Of a stretch of DNA of 20,718 nt, positions 6,743-13,318 are shown one piece after another. A program made the translations under genes and the position numbers. Each line of letters starts with the position of its first letter. Position 1 is the stretch's first letter. Origin of the DNA: Candidatus Woesearchaeota archaeon (GTDB lineage Archaea; Nanobdellota; Nanobdellia; Woesearchaeales; WJKV01); NCBI GenBank assembly GCA_019322855.1, contig JAHWIA010000003.1:1-20718 (forward strand), given 5' to 3'. The notes beneath the pieces were generated by a model. The model ran no database searches, was not told where the DNA came from, and saw nothing but the letters and a program-made list of their open reading frames with translations.

Positions 6743-8526
6743 ATTAATAAGCTGTTCAGAGCCACAGAAATGCCCATAATTAAGTAATTAACAATGCTTT
6801 TTCTTTGACTCTCACCGTTATCAAAAACAACAGCCCCTCGTTCATTGTTTTGTTGCTCTTTCTGCTGTTGAGAGATGTTCGTTACTTTTAAACCTTTCGT
6901 CTTTTCAGGGGCCTTATTTTGAGGATTGCCAGACTCGCTCAAAGTGCCGAATTCGACAGCCTCAGAGCCTAATTCGCCATCCTGGAAATCGAGAAAAATA
7001 GGTATTTTTTTGGTGTCGAAAACCTCTTGATTTCGGGCGATTTTAAGGCCGAAATTGGCTGTTTTTAGGCCTATTTTGGCACTGAAATTAAGCGGGAAGG
7101 TTTGACCAGCTTTGATCAAAATCTGCTGTTCTGACAGTGTTTTATTTGATTGATTTGTCTGCTCGAAAAATATCACATTGTATGTATCTGTAAAATTCTT
7201 GTTTTCGATTTTTGCATAAATTTGTATGTCTCTTCCAACATAGAAGTTGCGGACTCTTGTATAGAAAGACTTGATGACGATTGGTGTTTTCGCAGATTCC
7301 GTACTTTTCGATTCTTCCTCTTTATCCTCTTCATTTTCAGGATTACTTCCTTGGCACAAGGATTTTACTTTTCCTTCTACATTGACAGCAGTCTTTACAG
7401 TCAAATCAAAACCTTCGACAATCAGATCGTATAGTCCGTCGCTGAATGCGTCATTACAATTAGGTTCTAATTGGACGGGAATTGTGAATTCTGTTTCTGA
7501 TTTTGTGTCAATGTTAAGTTTTGCTCTTTCTGAAATATCCTCAATATAAAGATAAACTGTTTTCTTGCTGCTGTTCCCCCTTGTTATGCTGACAGTTGCT
7601 TTTGCAGTCTCGCCAAATTTTACTTTGTTGTCTGTGCCAAGATTTACTTTTTTTATTTCTATATTAGGAATGAGTGATGTATTTTTAATTACGTAAAAAG
7701 ACTTTATTGCAAAATTATTGTCCAAATTCGTGTCATTGCATTCTGGACGGATTTGCATGTTGATGAAAAATACCTTATCCATCTCATCTATGTCAGGTGT
7801 GAAAGTTTTTGTATTGGTATTGGTTGTTGTCCTTAATGAACGGATCACATTATTGTTGGCATCTTCAATGAAATAATCTATTTCATAATCTATATCTGTG
7901 ATTTCTCCTGCAGTTGTTAAACTGTCATTGAAAATTATGGGCTTGAATTTGACTTTTTCATTGTTCTGAAAAATCAATTTATCGAGCGAAATATCGAGCG
8001 ACACATCGCAATTGTCAGAATCTGTATTATTTGTATCATTAGAGACAGGTTCTTCTTTCACAACATACCCGCTGCCAGGCGTGCCGTGCAGTTGATTGGA
8101 AGCAATAAAACTATCATTGTAATATTCAAGGCTGTAGCCTTCGTCTGCAATAGGTTCGTAAGAAATACTATCGATTATGTCTCCTGTTGCATTCAATAAT
8201 GTGAGAGTTTCGCCTGAATTAGAGAGCGAGCCTTTGTATTCAAATTCAACACTAATGTTTGGGTAACGTATTTGAAAATCAGAAAGCGTATTCGCAACAA
8301 CCAGGTAGCCGTCAATCATTGTGTTCTCTGGGAACTGGAAATCTATCCCTTCAAAATAAAATCTGCTTATGTTTTCACTTTCATTGGAGTATAGTTCCAC
8401 AAACTCATAGTCATAATCATTACCGACAGGATCATACATTATCTCACTAATTCTTATTCCGCTCACAGCGCTTGCTAATGTCAAGATTATTCCAATTATG
8501 AAGAGAGCTAAAGCTAGTTTGTCCAT
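6730..8526 (-). CDS. Lamin-tail-domain (LTD) surface protein with signal peptide and C-terminal membrane anchor
   Basis: 598 residues. A hydrophobic signal sequence (about 4-22) is followed by an LTD domain (about 24-155): IRISEIMYDPVGNDYDYEFVEL near its start, SNSGETLTLLNATGDIIDSISY (102-123) and a terminal GTPGSG (148-153), all typical of LTD beta-sandwiches. Then come CARDB-like beta domains that are rich in Asn-X-Ser/Thr sites, with a Cys pair and acidic linkers. A single hydrophobic helix (about 578-595) ends in WKR. The predicted topology puts nearly the whole protein outside the cell. Prokaryotic LTDs are usually in secreted or surface proteins, sometimes beside nucleases, and often adhesive. 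It is the first gene of the run leading to scpB and gyrA and overlaps the next by 13 bases. A weak TATA-like AGCATATTAAG lies at about 8569-8579. Confidence 0.78.
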   Translation of the reverse strand: MDKLALALFIIGIILTLASAVSGIRISEIMYDPVGNDYDYEFVELYSNESENISRFYFEGIDFQFPENTMIDGYLVVANTLSDFQIRYPNISVEFEYKGSLSNSGETLTLLNATGDIIDSISYEPIADEGYSLEYYNDSFIASNQLHGTPGSGYVVKEEPVSNDTNNTDSDNCDVSLDISLDKLIFQNNEKVKFKPIIFNDSLTTAGEITDIDYEIDYFIEDANNNVIRSLRTTTNTNTKTFTPDIDEMDKVFFINMQIRPECNDTNLDNNFAIKSFYVIKNTSLIPNIEIKKVNLGTDNKVKFGETAKATVSITRGNSSKKTVYLYIEDISERAKLNIDTKSETEFTIPVQLEPNCNDAFSDGLYDLIVEGFDLTVKTAVNVEGKVKSLCQGSNPENEEDKEEESKSTESAKTPIVIKSFYTRVRNFYVGRDIQIYAKIENKNFTDTYNVIFFEQTNQSNKTLSEQQILIKAGQTFPLNFSAKIGLKTANFGLKIARNQEVFDTKKIPIFLDFQDGELGSEAVEFGTLSESGNPQNKAPEKTKGLKVTNISQQQKEQQNNERGAVVFDNGESQRKSIVNYLIMGISVALNSLLIWKR

Positions 8527-8536
8527 CTTTAATCAC

Positions 8537-8569
8537 ATTCAAAATTCTAAGAATATTCTTGATTTGAAT
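8537..8569. repeat. Nested inverted repeat upstream of the LTD gene
   Basis: A perfect 12-bp palindrome AAGAATATTCTT (8549-8560) is flanked by a second pair, ATTCAAA (8537-8543) and TTTGAAT (8563-8569). It lies between the LTD start codon at 8526 and the weak TATA-like sequence at about 8574, the usual place for a repressor site in archaea. It may be an operator for the six-gene run, or AT-rich chance. Confidence 0.35.
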
Positions 8570-8605
8570 CTTAATATGCTTTTGTATTAAAAATTTGGAA
8601 GAAAT

Positions 8606-8977
8606 CTAAAATGCATTCAAAAGATAAAAAATCAATAATACAAGAACACCAATCCCTACTGCAATAAGCAAGAACATCCTTATCCTCTTCTCGGTCTTGT
8701 CCAGATCTTTCCATTTCTTTTGCATTGCCCTGTTCTTTTTCCATTTATTCTTATTTGCCAATCCAATTGCAAAAAATACAATACCTATTGCCATGAATGC
8801 AAAATTATCAGTTGATATGGAAAGAGGGATTCCAATCGCTATCCAGCTTAGCCCAATTATAAAGAATGCAAAGTAATCTGGCGGTGTTCTTTTCTTGCCT
8901 TTAAGCGCGAATATCATGAAGATAGCCAGAATAACAATAATAACTGCAATCGAGATCATTATCCATGGAATTGCCAT
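8606..8977 (-). CDS. Small four-helix membrane protein, function unknown
   Basis: 123 residues from the ATG at 8977. The open frame extends further upstream, but that would overlap the divergent gene at 9033, and the TATA element at 8999-9012 fits a leaderless transcript starting at 8977. Four hydrophobic helices (about 4-25, 35-52, 58-73 and 100-120) are separated by a long basic loop (NKNKWKKNRAMQKKWKDLDK, about 74-93). No catalytic motif is seen. Small proteins of this kind, with a WKK..R basic loop before the last helix, seem common in DPANN genomes, but I cannot name a family. The LTD gene starts 79 bases downstream on the same strand and may be read from the same transcript. Confidence 0.6.
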   Translation of the reverse strand: MAIPWIMISIAVIIVILAIFMIFALKGKKRTPPDYFAFFIIGLSWIAIGIPLSISTDNFAFMAIGIVFFAIGLANKNKWKKNRAMQKKWKDLDKTEKRIRMFLLIAVGIGVLVLLIFYLLNAF

Positions 8978-8994
8978 GTACGTATGATTTACAG

Positions 8995-9014
8995 GGTTAA
9001 ATATAAATATTTCG
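8995..9014. promoter_or_regulatory. Shared bidirectional TATA element
   Basis: AAATATAAATATTT (8999-9012) reads as a TATA box on both strands and sits midway in the 55-base gap between divergent ATGs at 8977 and 9033, about 28 bases from each. On the minus strand it is preceded by CGAAA, a BRE-like sequence that recurs at the minD promoter. Both genes are predicted to have leaderless transcripts. Confidence 0.6.
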
Positions 9015-9032
9015 TATTTATCAATAAGAGCG

Positions 9033-9704
9033 ATGGAATACATATACGAAATCTGGACTGTTATATTCGCAGTATTCTGGATAGTATTCTTTGTCTTCAG
9101 AAAGGATCTCAGAAGAAAGATTATCTTTAGCAGTATCTTTGCAGGCATCCTGGGTTTGAGTGAACCTTTGTTCATCCCTTCTTTCTGGAACCCGCAGTTC
9201 AATTCTATTGCATTGATTCCTGGCAAATTATACTTATGCAGTTTATTGTGGTGCTTTTTTGTAGGGGGTTTTGTAGCTGTTTTCTATCAAGTCCTGAAAA
9301 AGAAGAAATTGTTCAAGACAAAAGCGCATCCTTTGCTTGTGTTTAGTGCGCCTATCATTTTCCTGGCAAAGTTCATCTTTGGCCTCGATACAATGCACTG
9401 GTGCTTAATAAGCATGCTCGCAGGTGCTTTTATCATTCTTTTGTTCCTGAACAAAGAACACCAGAAAGCGGTTTTTTTTAATGCGATTTTTGTGACTGTC
9501 ATTTACTTTATTGTTATCTTGATATTATGGTATACCTTGCCTGCATTGAGCCAGAGCTATATGTTCGATAAATACATTGGATTCAATCCACTAGGAATTC
9601 CAATCGAAGAACCATTGTTTGCATTCAGTTTCGCACTGTATTGGTGCCCTTTGTATGATATAATCCACAGCTATAAACAAAGGAGAAAAACTACTCGTAA
9701 ATAA
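9033..9704 (+). CDS. Polytopic membrane protein with lycopene-cyclase-domain-like features
   Basis: 223 residues and about six to seven hydrophobic helices (roughly 4-22, 30-47, 66-86, 98-116, 122-139, 147-168, 193-212). The segment GFNPLGIPIEEPLFAFSFALYW (183-204) resembles the PxEE..F signature of the CrtY-type lycopene cyclase domain, and LSEPLFIPSFWNP (42-54) resembles the matching region of DPANN and CPR members annotated with that domain. In true carotenoid cyclases the acidic residues of this motif are needed for cyclisation. No other carotenoid gene (crtB, crtI) is in the window, so an enzymatic role is not supported by context. It is divergent from the small membrane protein gene and shares its promoter element. 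The family link is moderate; the function is not known. Confidence 0.6.
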   Translation: MEYIYEIWTVIFAVFWIVFFVFRKDLRRKIIFSSIFAGILGLSEPLFIPSFWNPQFNSIALIPGKLYLCSLLWCFFVGGFVAVFYQVLKKKKLFKTKAHPLLVFSAPIIFLAKFIFGLDTMHWCLISMLAGAFIILLFLNKEHQKAVFFNAIFVTVIYFIVILILWYTLPALSQSYMFDKYIGFNPLGIPIEEPLFAFSFALYWCPLYDIIHSYKQRRKTTRK

Positions 9705-9737
9705 CAACACAACTATTTCACTCGCAAATACATAACA

Positions 9738-9775
9738 AGGTTTATATAGCTAAGTCCGTTCAAATACATAGAGGT
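9738..9775 (+). promoter_or_regulatory. TATA box and RBS of the coiled-coil cluster
   Basis: TTTATATA (9741-9748) preceded by AAGG predicts transcription starting near 9770. GAGGT (9771-9775) lies seven bases before the GTG at 9783 and supports that non-ATG start. Confidence 0.55.
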
Positions 9776-9782
9776 ATAGAGG

Positions 9783-10433
9783 GTGACTTTTTTGAAATTC
9801 CTGGAAAAGGATAAGAAGAAAGAAGCAAGACCAGGTGCTAAACCTAGTTTACCGCCTCTTCCTAAACTGGAGCCTTTCAAAGAGAGTAAGAAGATGCCTC
9901 CTGCACCAAAACCAGGACAAAAAGAAATGCCTGTGTTTCCAGATATACCAAAGGCAGTGCCACCACCACAACCTCCTATTCCTAAAGAATTACCGAGTCC
10001 GTTCATAGAAGAAGTGAAAGGAGTCGGTGCTCAAGCGCCAAGGCCTGCTGTGAAACCAGTAAGGGCAAGACGTTCTCCGCCACCGTTGCCTGCATTTCCT
10101 GATGTAAAAAGAAGGATCAGTGCAGAAGATATCGCTTCTATTGAACATACAGAAGAAAGGGAAGTTAGAAAGGAAAGAAAAGAATTGAGAGAATTAAAGA
10201 AACGTCATCCTTCAAAAACCATTTTTGTTGAGATCAATGATTTCAAAGAGCTTCTTGAGGATCTTGGAGATATGAGAGAACACTTAAACGAACACGAAGC
10301 TATTCTTGATAAACTTAATGCACTAAAGAACGAGACAGACAAACACTATGACAAATGGCACGCTAACTTGAATGATTTGCAAAGAAAATTATTGTTTATT
10401 GATAAAACCATATTTGAAACAAAATATGTCTAG
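9783..10433 (+). CDS. Pro-rich linker protein with C-terminal coiled-coil domain (cluster gene A)
   Basis: 216 residues from a GTG start, chosen because GAGGT precedes it by seven bases. A short basic N-terminus (FLKFLEKDKKK) leads into a disordered Pro/Lys-rich region (about 16-108) with PPLP-type runs and two FPD[IV] motifs (VFPDIP and AFPDVK). A charged helix (about 120-143) follows, then a domain (146-216) made of a beta strand (TIFVEI) and a helical hairpin ending in FIDKTIFE. This last domain aligns without gaps to the whole next protein, 25 of 71 residues identical by my count. No signal peptide, membrane helix or catalytic motif is seen. I do not recognise the family. Its shape suggests a cytoplasmic scaffold, with the coiled-coil domain pairing with the product of the next gene. 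Confidence 0.75.
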   Translation: MTFLKFLEKDKKKEARPGAKPSLPPLPKLEPFKESKKMPPAPKPGQKEMPVFPDIPKAVPPPQPPIPKELPSPFIEEVKGVGAQAPRPAVKPVRARRSPPPLPAFPDVKRRISAEDIASIEHTEEREVRKERKELRELKKRHPSKTIFVEINDFKELLEDLGDMREHLNEHEAILDKLNALKNETDKHYDKWHANLNDLQRKLLFIDKTIFETKYV

Positions 10434-10441
10434 GAGGAAAA

Positions 10442-10675
10442 ATGGATGAAAAAGAAATGCCGATCTATGTAAGGATTGAGGAATACAGGGATGTACTGGA
10501 TGTAGTCAACATGCTGAAGAACAAGCTAGAGGAAGCAAAGACAGTGCTTGCCAAACTTAATGAACTTAAGAACGAGGAAGACATCGAGCTCGAGAGATGG
10601 GAGAATGGTCTGGCAGCAGTAGAAAGAAAAGTACAGTTTGTGGACAAGACATTGTTCGAACCAGAAGCGATATAA
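10442..10675 (+). CDS. Small coiled-coil protein paralogous to the C-terminus of the upstream protein (cluster gene B)
   Basis: 77 residues. A strong ribosome-binding site, AGGAGG (10432-10437), overlaps the upstream stop codon and lies four bases before the ATG. The protein is a single copy of the domain seen at the end of the upstream product: strand IYVRI, a helix with KLNELKNEED, a conserved Trp in ERWENGL, and a terminal FVDKTLFE. Conservation of LN-LKNE-D, W, RK, F-DKT-FE suggests a duplicated fold in which one copy stands alone and one is carried on a Pro-rich linker. The two may form a heterodimer. Function unknown, and no known family recognised. The stop codon overlaps the next start (TAATG). 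Confidence 0.8.
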   Translation: MDEKEMPIYVRIEEYRDVLDVVNMLKNKLEEAKTVLAKLNELKNEEDIELERWENGLAAVERKVQFVDKTLFEPEAI

Positions 10676-11061
10676 TGGCAAAAAAGAAAGAAAAAAAGGA
10701 AAAGGAAGTTTTTTATGTAGGAGTAAGTGATCCTGCTGAACTTAGAAAGGATGTTCTAGAATCCATCAAAGACATAATCGTCATTATGAAGACCTATGAG
10801 AATTTCAAGGCAATCAGAGTAGCAAAAGCAAAGCAAGTCGCACATCTAAAAGAGATAATCGCGCAGATCATGCTATTGAACAATAAATTGAAACGTGAAC
10901 TGCCAAAGACAAGGATCAGGGCAAAACCTGAGAAAGAGATCAAAGCGTTCGAGATGAAAAAGATTGAAAAGAAAGTGCCTGTGCACAAGAAAAAGATGTC
11001 AGAGATAGAAAAATTAGAGACAGAACTCGCCGATATTGAGAAAAAACTGACCTTATTGTAA
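10675..11061 (+). CDS. Lys-rich coiled-coil protein (cluster gene C)
   Basis: 128 residues starting at the ATG that shares a base with the upstream stop (TAATG). A start at 10597 is possible in frame, but it lies inside the upstream gene and has no support. A Lys-rich N-terminus (2-11) is followed by a strand, FYVGV (13-17), and a long helical region (about 19-76), a layout like the two upstream proteins though without clear sequence identity. A basic linker and a second coiled coil (about 107-128) complete it. There is no signal peptide or membrane helix. The tight coupling implies that the product works with cluster proteins A and B in fixed ratio. Family not recognised. Confidence 0.75.
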   Translation: MAKKKEKKEKEVFYVGVSDPAELRKDVLESIKDIIVIMKTYENFKAIRVAKAKQVAHLKEIIAQIMLLNNKLKRELPKTRIRAKPEKEIKAFEMKKIEKKVPVHKKKMSEIEKLETELADIEKKLTLL

Positions 11062-11069
11062 TTCTGCAC

Positions 11070-11083
11070 AAGATTTATAAATA
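11070..11083 (+). promoter_or_regulatory. TATA box of tRNA-Leu
   Basis: AAGATTTATAAATA lies about 30 bases before the mature tRNA 5' end at 11110, which predicts a leader of only a few bases. Confidence 0.55.
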
Positions 11084-11109
11084 AACCTTTAATCTTAGAG
11101 AATAGTCGT

Positions 11110-11222
11110 GTGGGGGTAGCGAAGTGGCCAAACGCGATGGACTCAAGGATGAGGGCTAACATAGCCCATTTGGGGAATCCATTCCCTTAGTGGGTTCCGG
11201 GGTTCGAATCCTCGCCCCCACA
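11110..11222 (+). tRNA. tRNA-Leu(CAA) with a 29-base intron at 37/38
   Basis: A class II tRNA can be folded by hand. The acceptor stem is GTGGGGG (11110-11116) with CCCCCAC (11215-11221), and the discriminator is A at 11222. The D stem is GCG/CGC (11119-11121/11133-11135). The anticodon stem is ATGGA (11137-11141) with TCCAT (11178-11182), the anticodon is CAA (11144-11146), the variable arm spans 11183-11197, and the T arm has loop TTCGAAT (11203-11209). The 3' side of the anticodon stem is displaced, so 11148-11176 must be an intron. The spliced tRNA is 84 bases. CCA is not encoded and must be added. It decodes UUG. Confidence 0.93.
11148..11176 (+). other. Archaeal tRNA intron with bulge-helix-bulge splice site
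   Basis: The intron interrupts the loop after G37. Pairing of CTCA (11142-11145) with TGGG (11171-11174) gives a 4-bp central helix. It is flanked by three-base bulges AGG (11146-11148) and GAA (11175-11177), each cut after the second base by the EndA model. Inside, GGGCTA (11153-11158) pairs with TAGCCC (11162-11167) around a three-base loop. Confidence 0.85.
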
Positions 11223-11236
11223 TTTCTTTTTGTTAA

Positions 11237-11247
11237 AGCTTATATAC
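11237..11247 (+). promoter_or_regulatory. TATA box of the membrane-protein gene at 11269
   Basis: GCTTATATACA is centred about 26 bases before the ATG at 11269. This supports that start over an upstream TTG at 11230 and implies a leaderless transcript. Confidence 0.55.
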
Positions 11248-11268
11248 AAGGAATACAACTCTCTAGAT

Positions 11269-11931
11269 ATGACGCTAGATGATAATTTTGATTCTGAACA
11301 AGGCGGATTTGAAAAGAAACTAACAGACTCACAAACAAGAGAAGATGAAAAAGCCATCCTGAAACATCTTGCGAATAAATGCTATAATACGATAATAAGT
11401 TTCTATAATACAGCTGTCGAAACTGTAAATGCCGCACCAAAAGCACTGCTTTATGATCTGCCTATTGGATTAACTAAACTCGCAGCTGCAACTGTGTTCC
11501 AGGCAATTCCTATGTGGCCAAATCATAGAAAAAGAGTACAAAAATATTTAGGCGCAGAAGATAGCGGATACATGTATGCAGGCAGTGTTCTTCAGGTCTT
11601 TGGCGAAGCAATTGTTGCATTCTCATTACTTAGTTATGGGACATTGAATCATTCAGATCCTATTAAGAATATTTCTGTTGTACTTGGAGCAGATGTTGCA
11701 TGTAAATTTTTAATTGGATTAAACGAAATTAGTGGTCTTTCAGGTGACGAATCTTTATCTGAAGAAATTGTGATGAATGGCTGGGGCCATGGTCTTGGAT
11801 TTATGGTTGGCGGAGTTTTGTATATGGCAGGAAGCACTGCAAAAGATTTGTTTGTTTATGCAAAAGAAGAATACAAACAATGTATGCATAAAATAGCAGC
11901 AAAACTTCAGGCTCCAGACGAACAGCAATAA
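11269..11931 (+). CDS. Membrane protein of unknown function
   Basis: 220 residues from the ATG at 11269; the in-frame TTG at 11230 lies before the TATA box and is rejected. The N-terminal ~35 residues are charged and soluble. An amphipathic region (about 36-95) contains AAPKALLYDLPIGLTKL, and three hydrophobic segments follow (about 106-124, 134-153, 174-190), with a Gly-rich WGHGLGFMVGG (172-182) that could pack helices. The C-terminal tail is polar and ends in DEQQ. No active-site motif is evident and I do not recognise a family. It stands between the tRNA and trmI, each with its own TATA box, so it is probably monocistronic. Confidence 0.65.
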   Translation: MTLDDNFDSEQGGFEKKLTDSQTREDEKAILKHLANKCYNTIISFYNTAVETVNAAPKALLYDLPIGLTKLAAATVFQAIPMWPNHRKRVQKYLGAEDSGYMYAGSVLQVFGEAIVAFSLLSYGTLNHSDPIKNISVVLGADVACKFLIGLNEISGLSGDESLSEEIVMNGWGHGLGFMVGGVLYMAGSTAKDLFVYAKEEYKQCMHKIAAKLQAPDEQQ

Positions 11932-11942
11932 GCTTTATATAC
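11932..11942 (+). promoter_or_regulatory. TATA box of the trmI-DUF99 operon
   Basis: GCTTTATATAC begins directly after the stop codon of the preceding gene and is centred about 26 bases before the trmI ATG at 11965, implying a leaderless transcript. Confidence 0.6.
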
Positions 11943-11964
11943 CAAATAATAATCAAATTCTAAT

Positions 11965-12702
11965 ATGGGGAAGAAAGTATTGGTCACTGATTCAGAAACA
12001 AGTTATGTTGTTCTAGATACCAGTGTCGATTTTCACACAAAACACGGCGCTGTGAAAAAGGCAGATTTCAAGAAAAAGAAAGTCAAGACAAACACGGGCA
12101 AGGAAATGTCGTGTTTTGATGCGCAATTTCTTGATGTTTACAAGAAAATAAAACGGACAGCACAGATAATGCTGTTGAAAGAGATCGGAAGTGTGATTGT
12201 TTTAACAGGCATCGGCAAGAACACGGTTGTGTTTGATGCTGGGACAGGAACGGGGGCATTGTCTTGTTTCCTGGCGAACATCTGCAAGCACGTTTATACA
12301 TTTGATATAGATGACAAGCACATGGAAAGCGCGAAAGACAATGCAAAGATGTTAAACTTGAAGAATATTACGTTCGCAAAAAGAGACATTGTGGAAAAGG
12401 GCTTTCCAAGCAAGGATGCAAAGAAAGCAGACGTAGTAACTCTAGATCTGAAAGAACCTTGGCTTTGTCTGGAGCACGCTCAAAAAGTTTTAAGGAGCGG
12501 AGGTTTCCTTGTGTGCTACAGCCCCAACATAACGCAGATGCAGAAAGTCGTGAACGATAACAACAAATTGAAAGAGCCTTTTGTGCAGGTAAAGACCATA
12601 GAAACTATCGAAAGAATGTGGAAGATAGATGATCAAGTTGTGAGGCCGCAGTTCGGCAAGATAGGCCATACTGGTTTTTTCACTGTCATGAGAAAAGTAT
12701 AA
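11965..12702 (+). CDS. trmI: tRNA (adenine-57/58-N1)-methyltransferase TrmI
   Basis: 245 residues, normal for archaeal TrmI. The N-terminal beta-barrel part (about 1-65) contains the family's HGAVKKADF and VKTNTGKE. KRTAQIMLLKEIGSVIVLTGIG (63-84) leads into the SAM-binding motif I FDAGTGTGALS (90-100), with acidic motif II at D114 (FDIDD). Motif IV is LDLKEPW (160-166), where most relatives have a Pro in place of Lys. The C-terminal GHTGFFTVMRK (234-244) is characteristic. The enzyme makes m1A58, and in many archaea m1A57 as an inosine intermediate, in the T loop of tRNAs, acting as a tetramer. It starts on its own TATA box and is followed after one base by the DUF99 gene. Confidence 0.92.
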   Translation: MGKKVLVTDSETSYVVLDTSVDFHTKHGAVKKADFKKKKVKTNTGKEMSCFDAQFLDVYKKIKRTAQIMLLKEIGSVIVLTGIGKNTVVFDAGTGTGALSCFLANICKHVYTFDIDDKHMESAKDNAKMLNLKNITFAKRDIVEKGFPSKDAKKADVVTLDLKEPWLCLEHAQKVLRSGGFLVCYSPNITQMQKVVNDNNKLKEPFVQVKTIETIERMWKIDDQVVRPQFGKIGHTGFFTVMRKV

Positions 12703-12703
12703 G

Positions 12704-13318
12704 ATGGCAAAGATAAAGTATTATTTTGACAAGAAAAAGCAGGTGAAGAAAGAGATAAGATTGATCGGTGTAGATGACGCTCCTTTTGATCGCTTCAAAA
12801 AAGGAAAGACTCCTATCATAGGCTGCATCCATAGAGGAGGCGGTTTATTAGAAGGGATAATAACAGACGAGATCACAGTTGACGGAGAAGACAGCACAAA
12901 AAAGATAGCAGACATGATCAATCGAACAAAGCACAAGGATCAGTTGCAATGTATTCTCACTGACGGCATCGCTGTCGGAGGCTTTAATGTCATTGATGTC
13001 AGATTGTTAGCAGACAAGACACATCTTCCTGTAATTGTCATCATGAGAAACAAGCCTAATCTTGAAAAAATAAAAAGCGCTATCAAGAATGTCAAGAATT
13101 ACAGAAAGAAATTGCGTTTAATAAAACAGGCAGGAAAGATAAGAGAGATCGAAGTCGGAAAAGGCAGGATCCATTTCCAATGCAAGGCAATCCCTGTGAA
13201 AAAAGCAAAAGAGATCATCAAGGTCTCTGTGACAAGAGGACACATGCCTGAACCTATAAGAACCGCGCATTTGATCGCTTCTGGAATTACAGAAGGAGAA
13301 AGCAAGGGAAGAGCCTAG
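12704..13318 (+). CDS. DUF99 (UPF0215) family protein
   Basis: 204 residues, typical for this archaeal family. Visible markers are IRLIGVDDAPF (18-28) with paired Asp, GGGLLEGIITDEITVDG (45-61), LTDGIAVGGFNVID (85-98), LPVIVIMRNKPN (108-119) and a C-terminal RGHMPEPIRTAHLIASGI (178-195). DUF99 is related in fold to endonuclease V, a nuclease for deaminated bases, and the Asp residues D24, D25 and D87 could form a metal site. Its actual activity has not been established to my knowledge. It is one base downstream of trmI, so the two are co-transcribed. Archaeal TrmI can give a 57-inosine intermediate, so the pairing with an EndoV-like protein is suggestive but unproven. Its stop codon overlaps the convergent ABCE1 stop in the palindrome CTAG. 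Confidence 0.88.
   Translation: MAKIKYYFDKKKQVKKEIRLIGVDDAPFDRFKKGKTPIIGCIHRGGGLLEGIITDEITVDGEDSTKKIADMINRTKHKDQLQCILTDGIAVGGFNVIDVRLLADKTHLPVIVIMRNKPNLEKIKSAIKNVKNYRKKLRLIKQAGKIREIEVGKGRIHFQCKAIPVKKAKEIIKVSVTRGHMPEPIRTAHLIASGITEGESKGRA

Noticed and set aside
6730..8526. LTD protein as an intracellular lamin-like nucleoid anchor
   Set aside because: A signal sequence, glycosylation-type sites and a C-terminal helix with a cytoplasmic WKR place the LTD outside the cell.
8978..9226. N-terminal extension of the small membrane protein gene
   Set aside because: It would run antisense through the divergent gene at 9033 and ignore the shared TATA element; the ATG at 8977 fits better.
9693..9738. 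Two similar copies of ACTCG(T/C)AAATA..AACAA
   Set aside because: Only ~15 bases, imperfect and AT-rich; no flanking structure suggesting a mobile element or att site.
11230..11268. TTG start 13 codons upstream of the membrane-protein ATG
   Set aside because: It lies before the TATA box at 11237-11247, so it would not be on the transcript.
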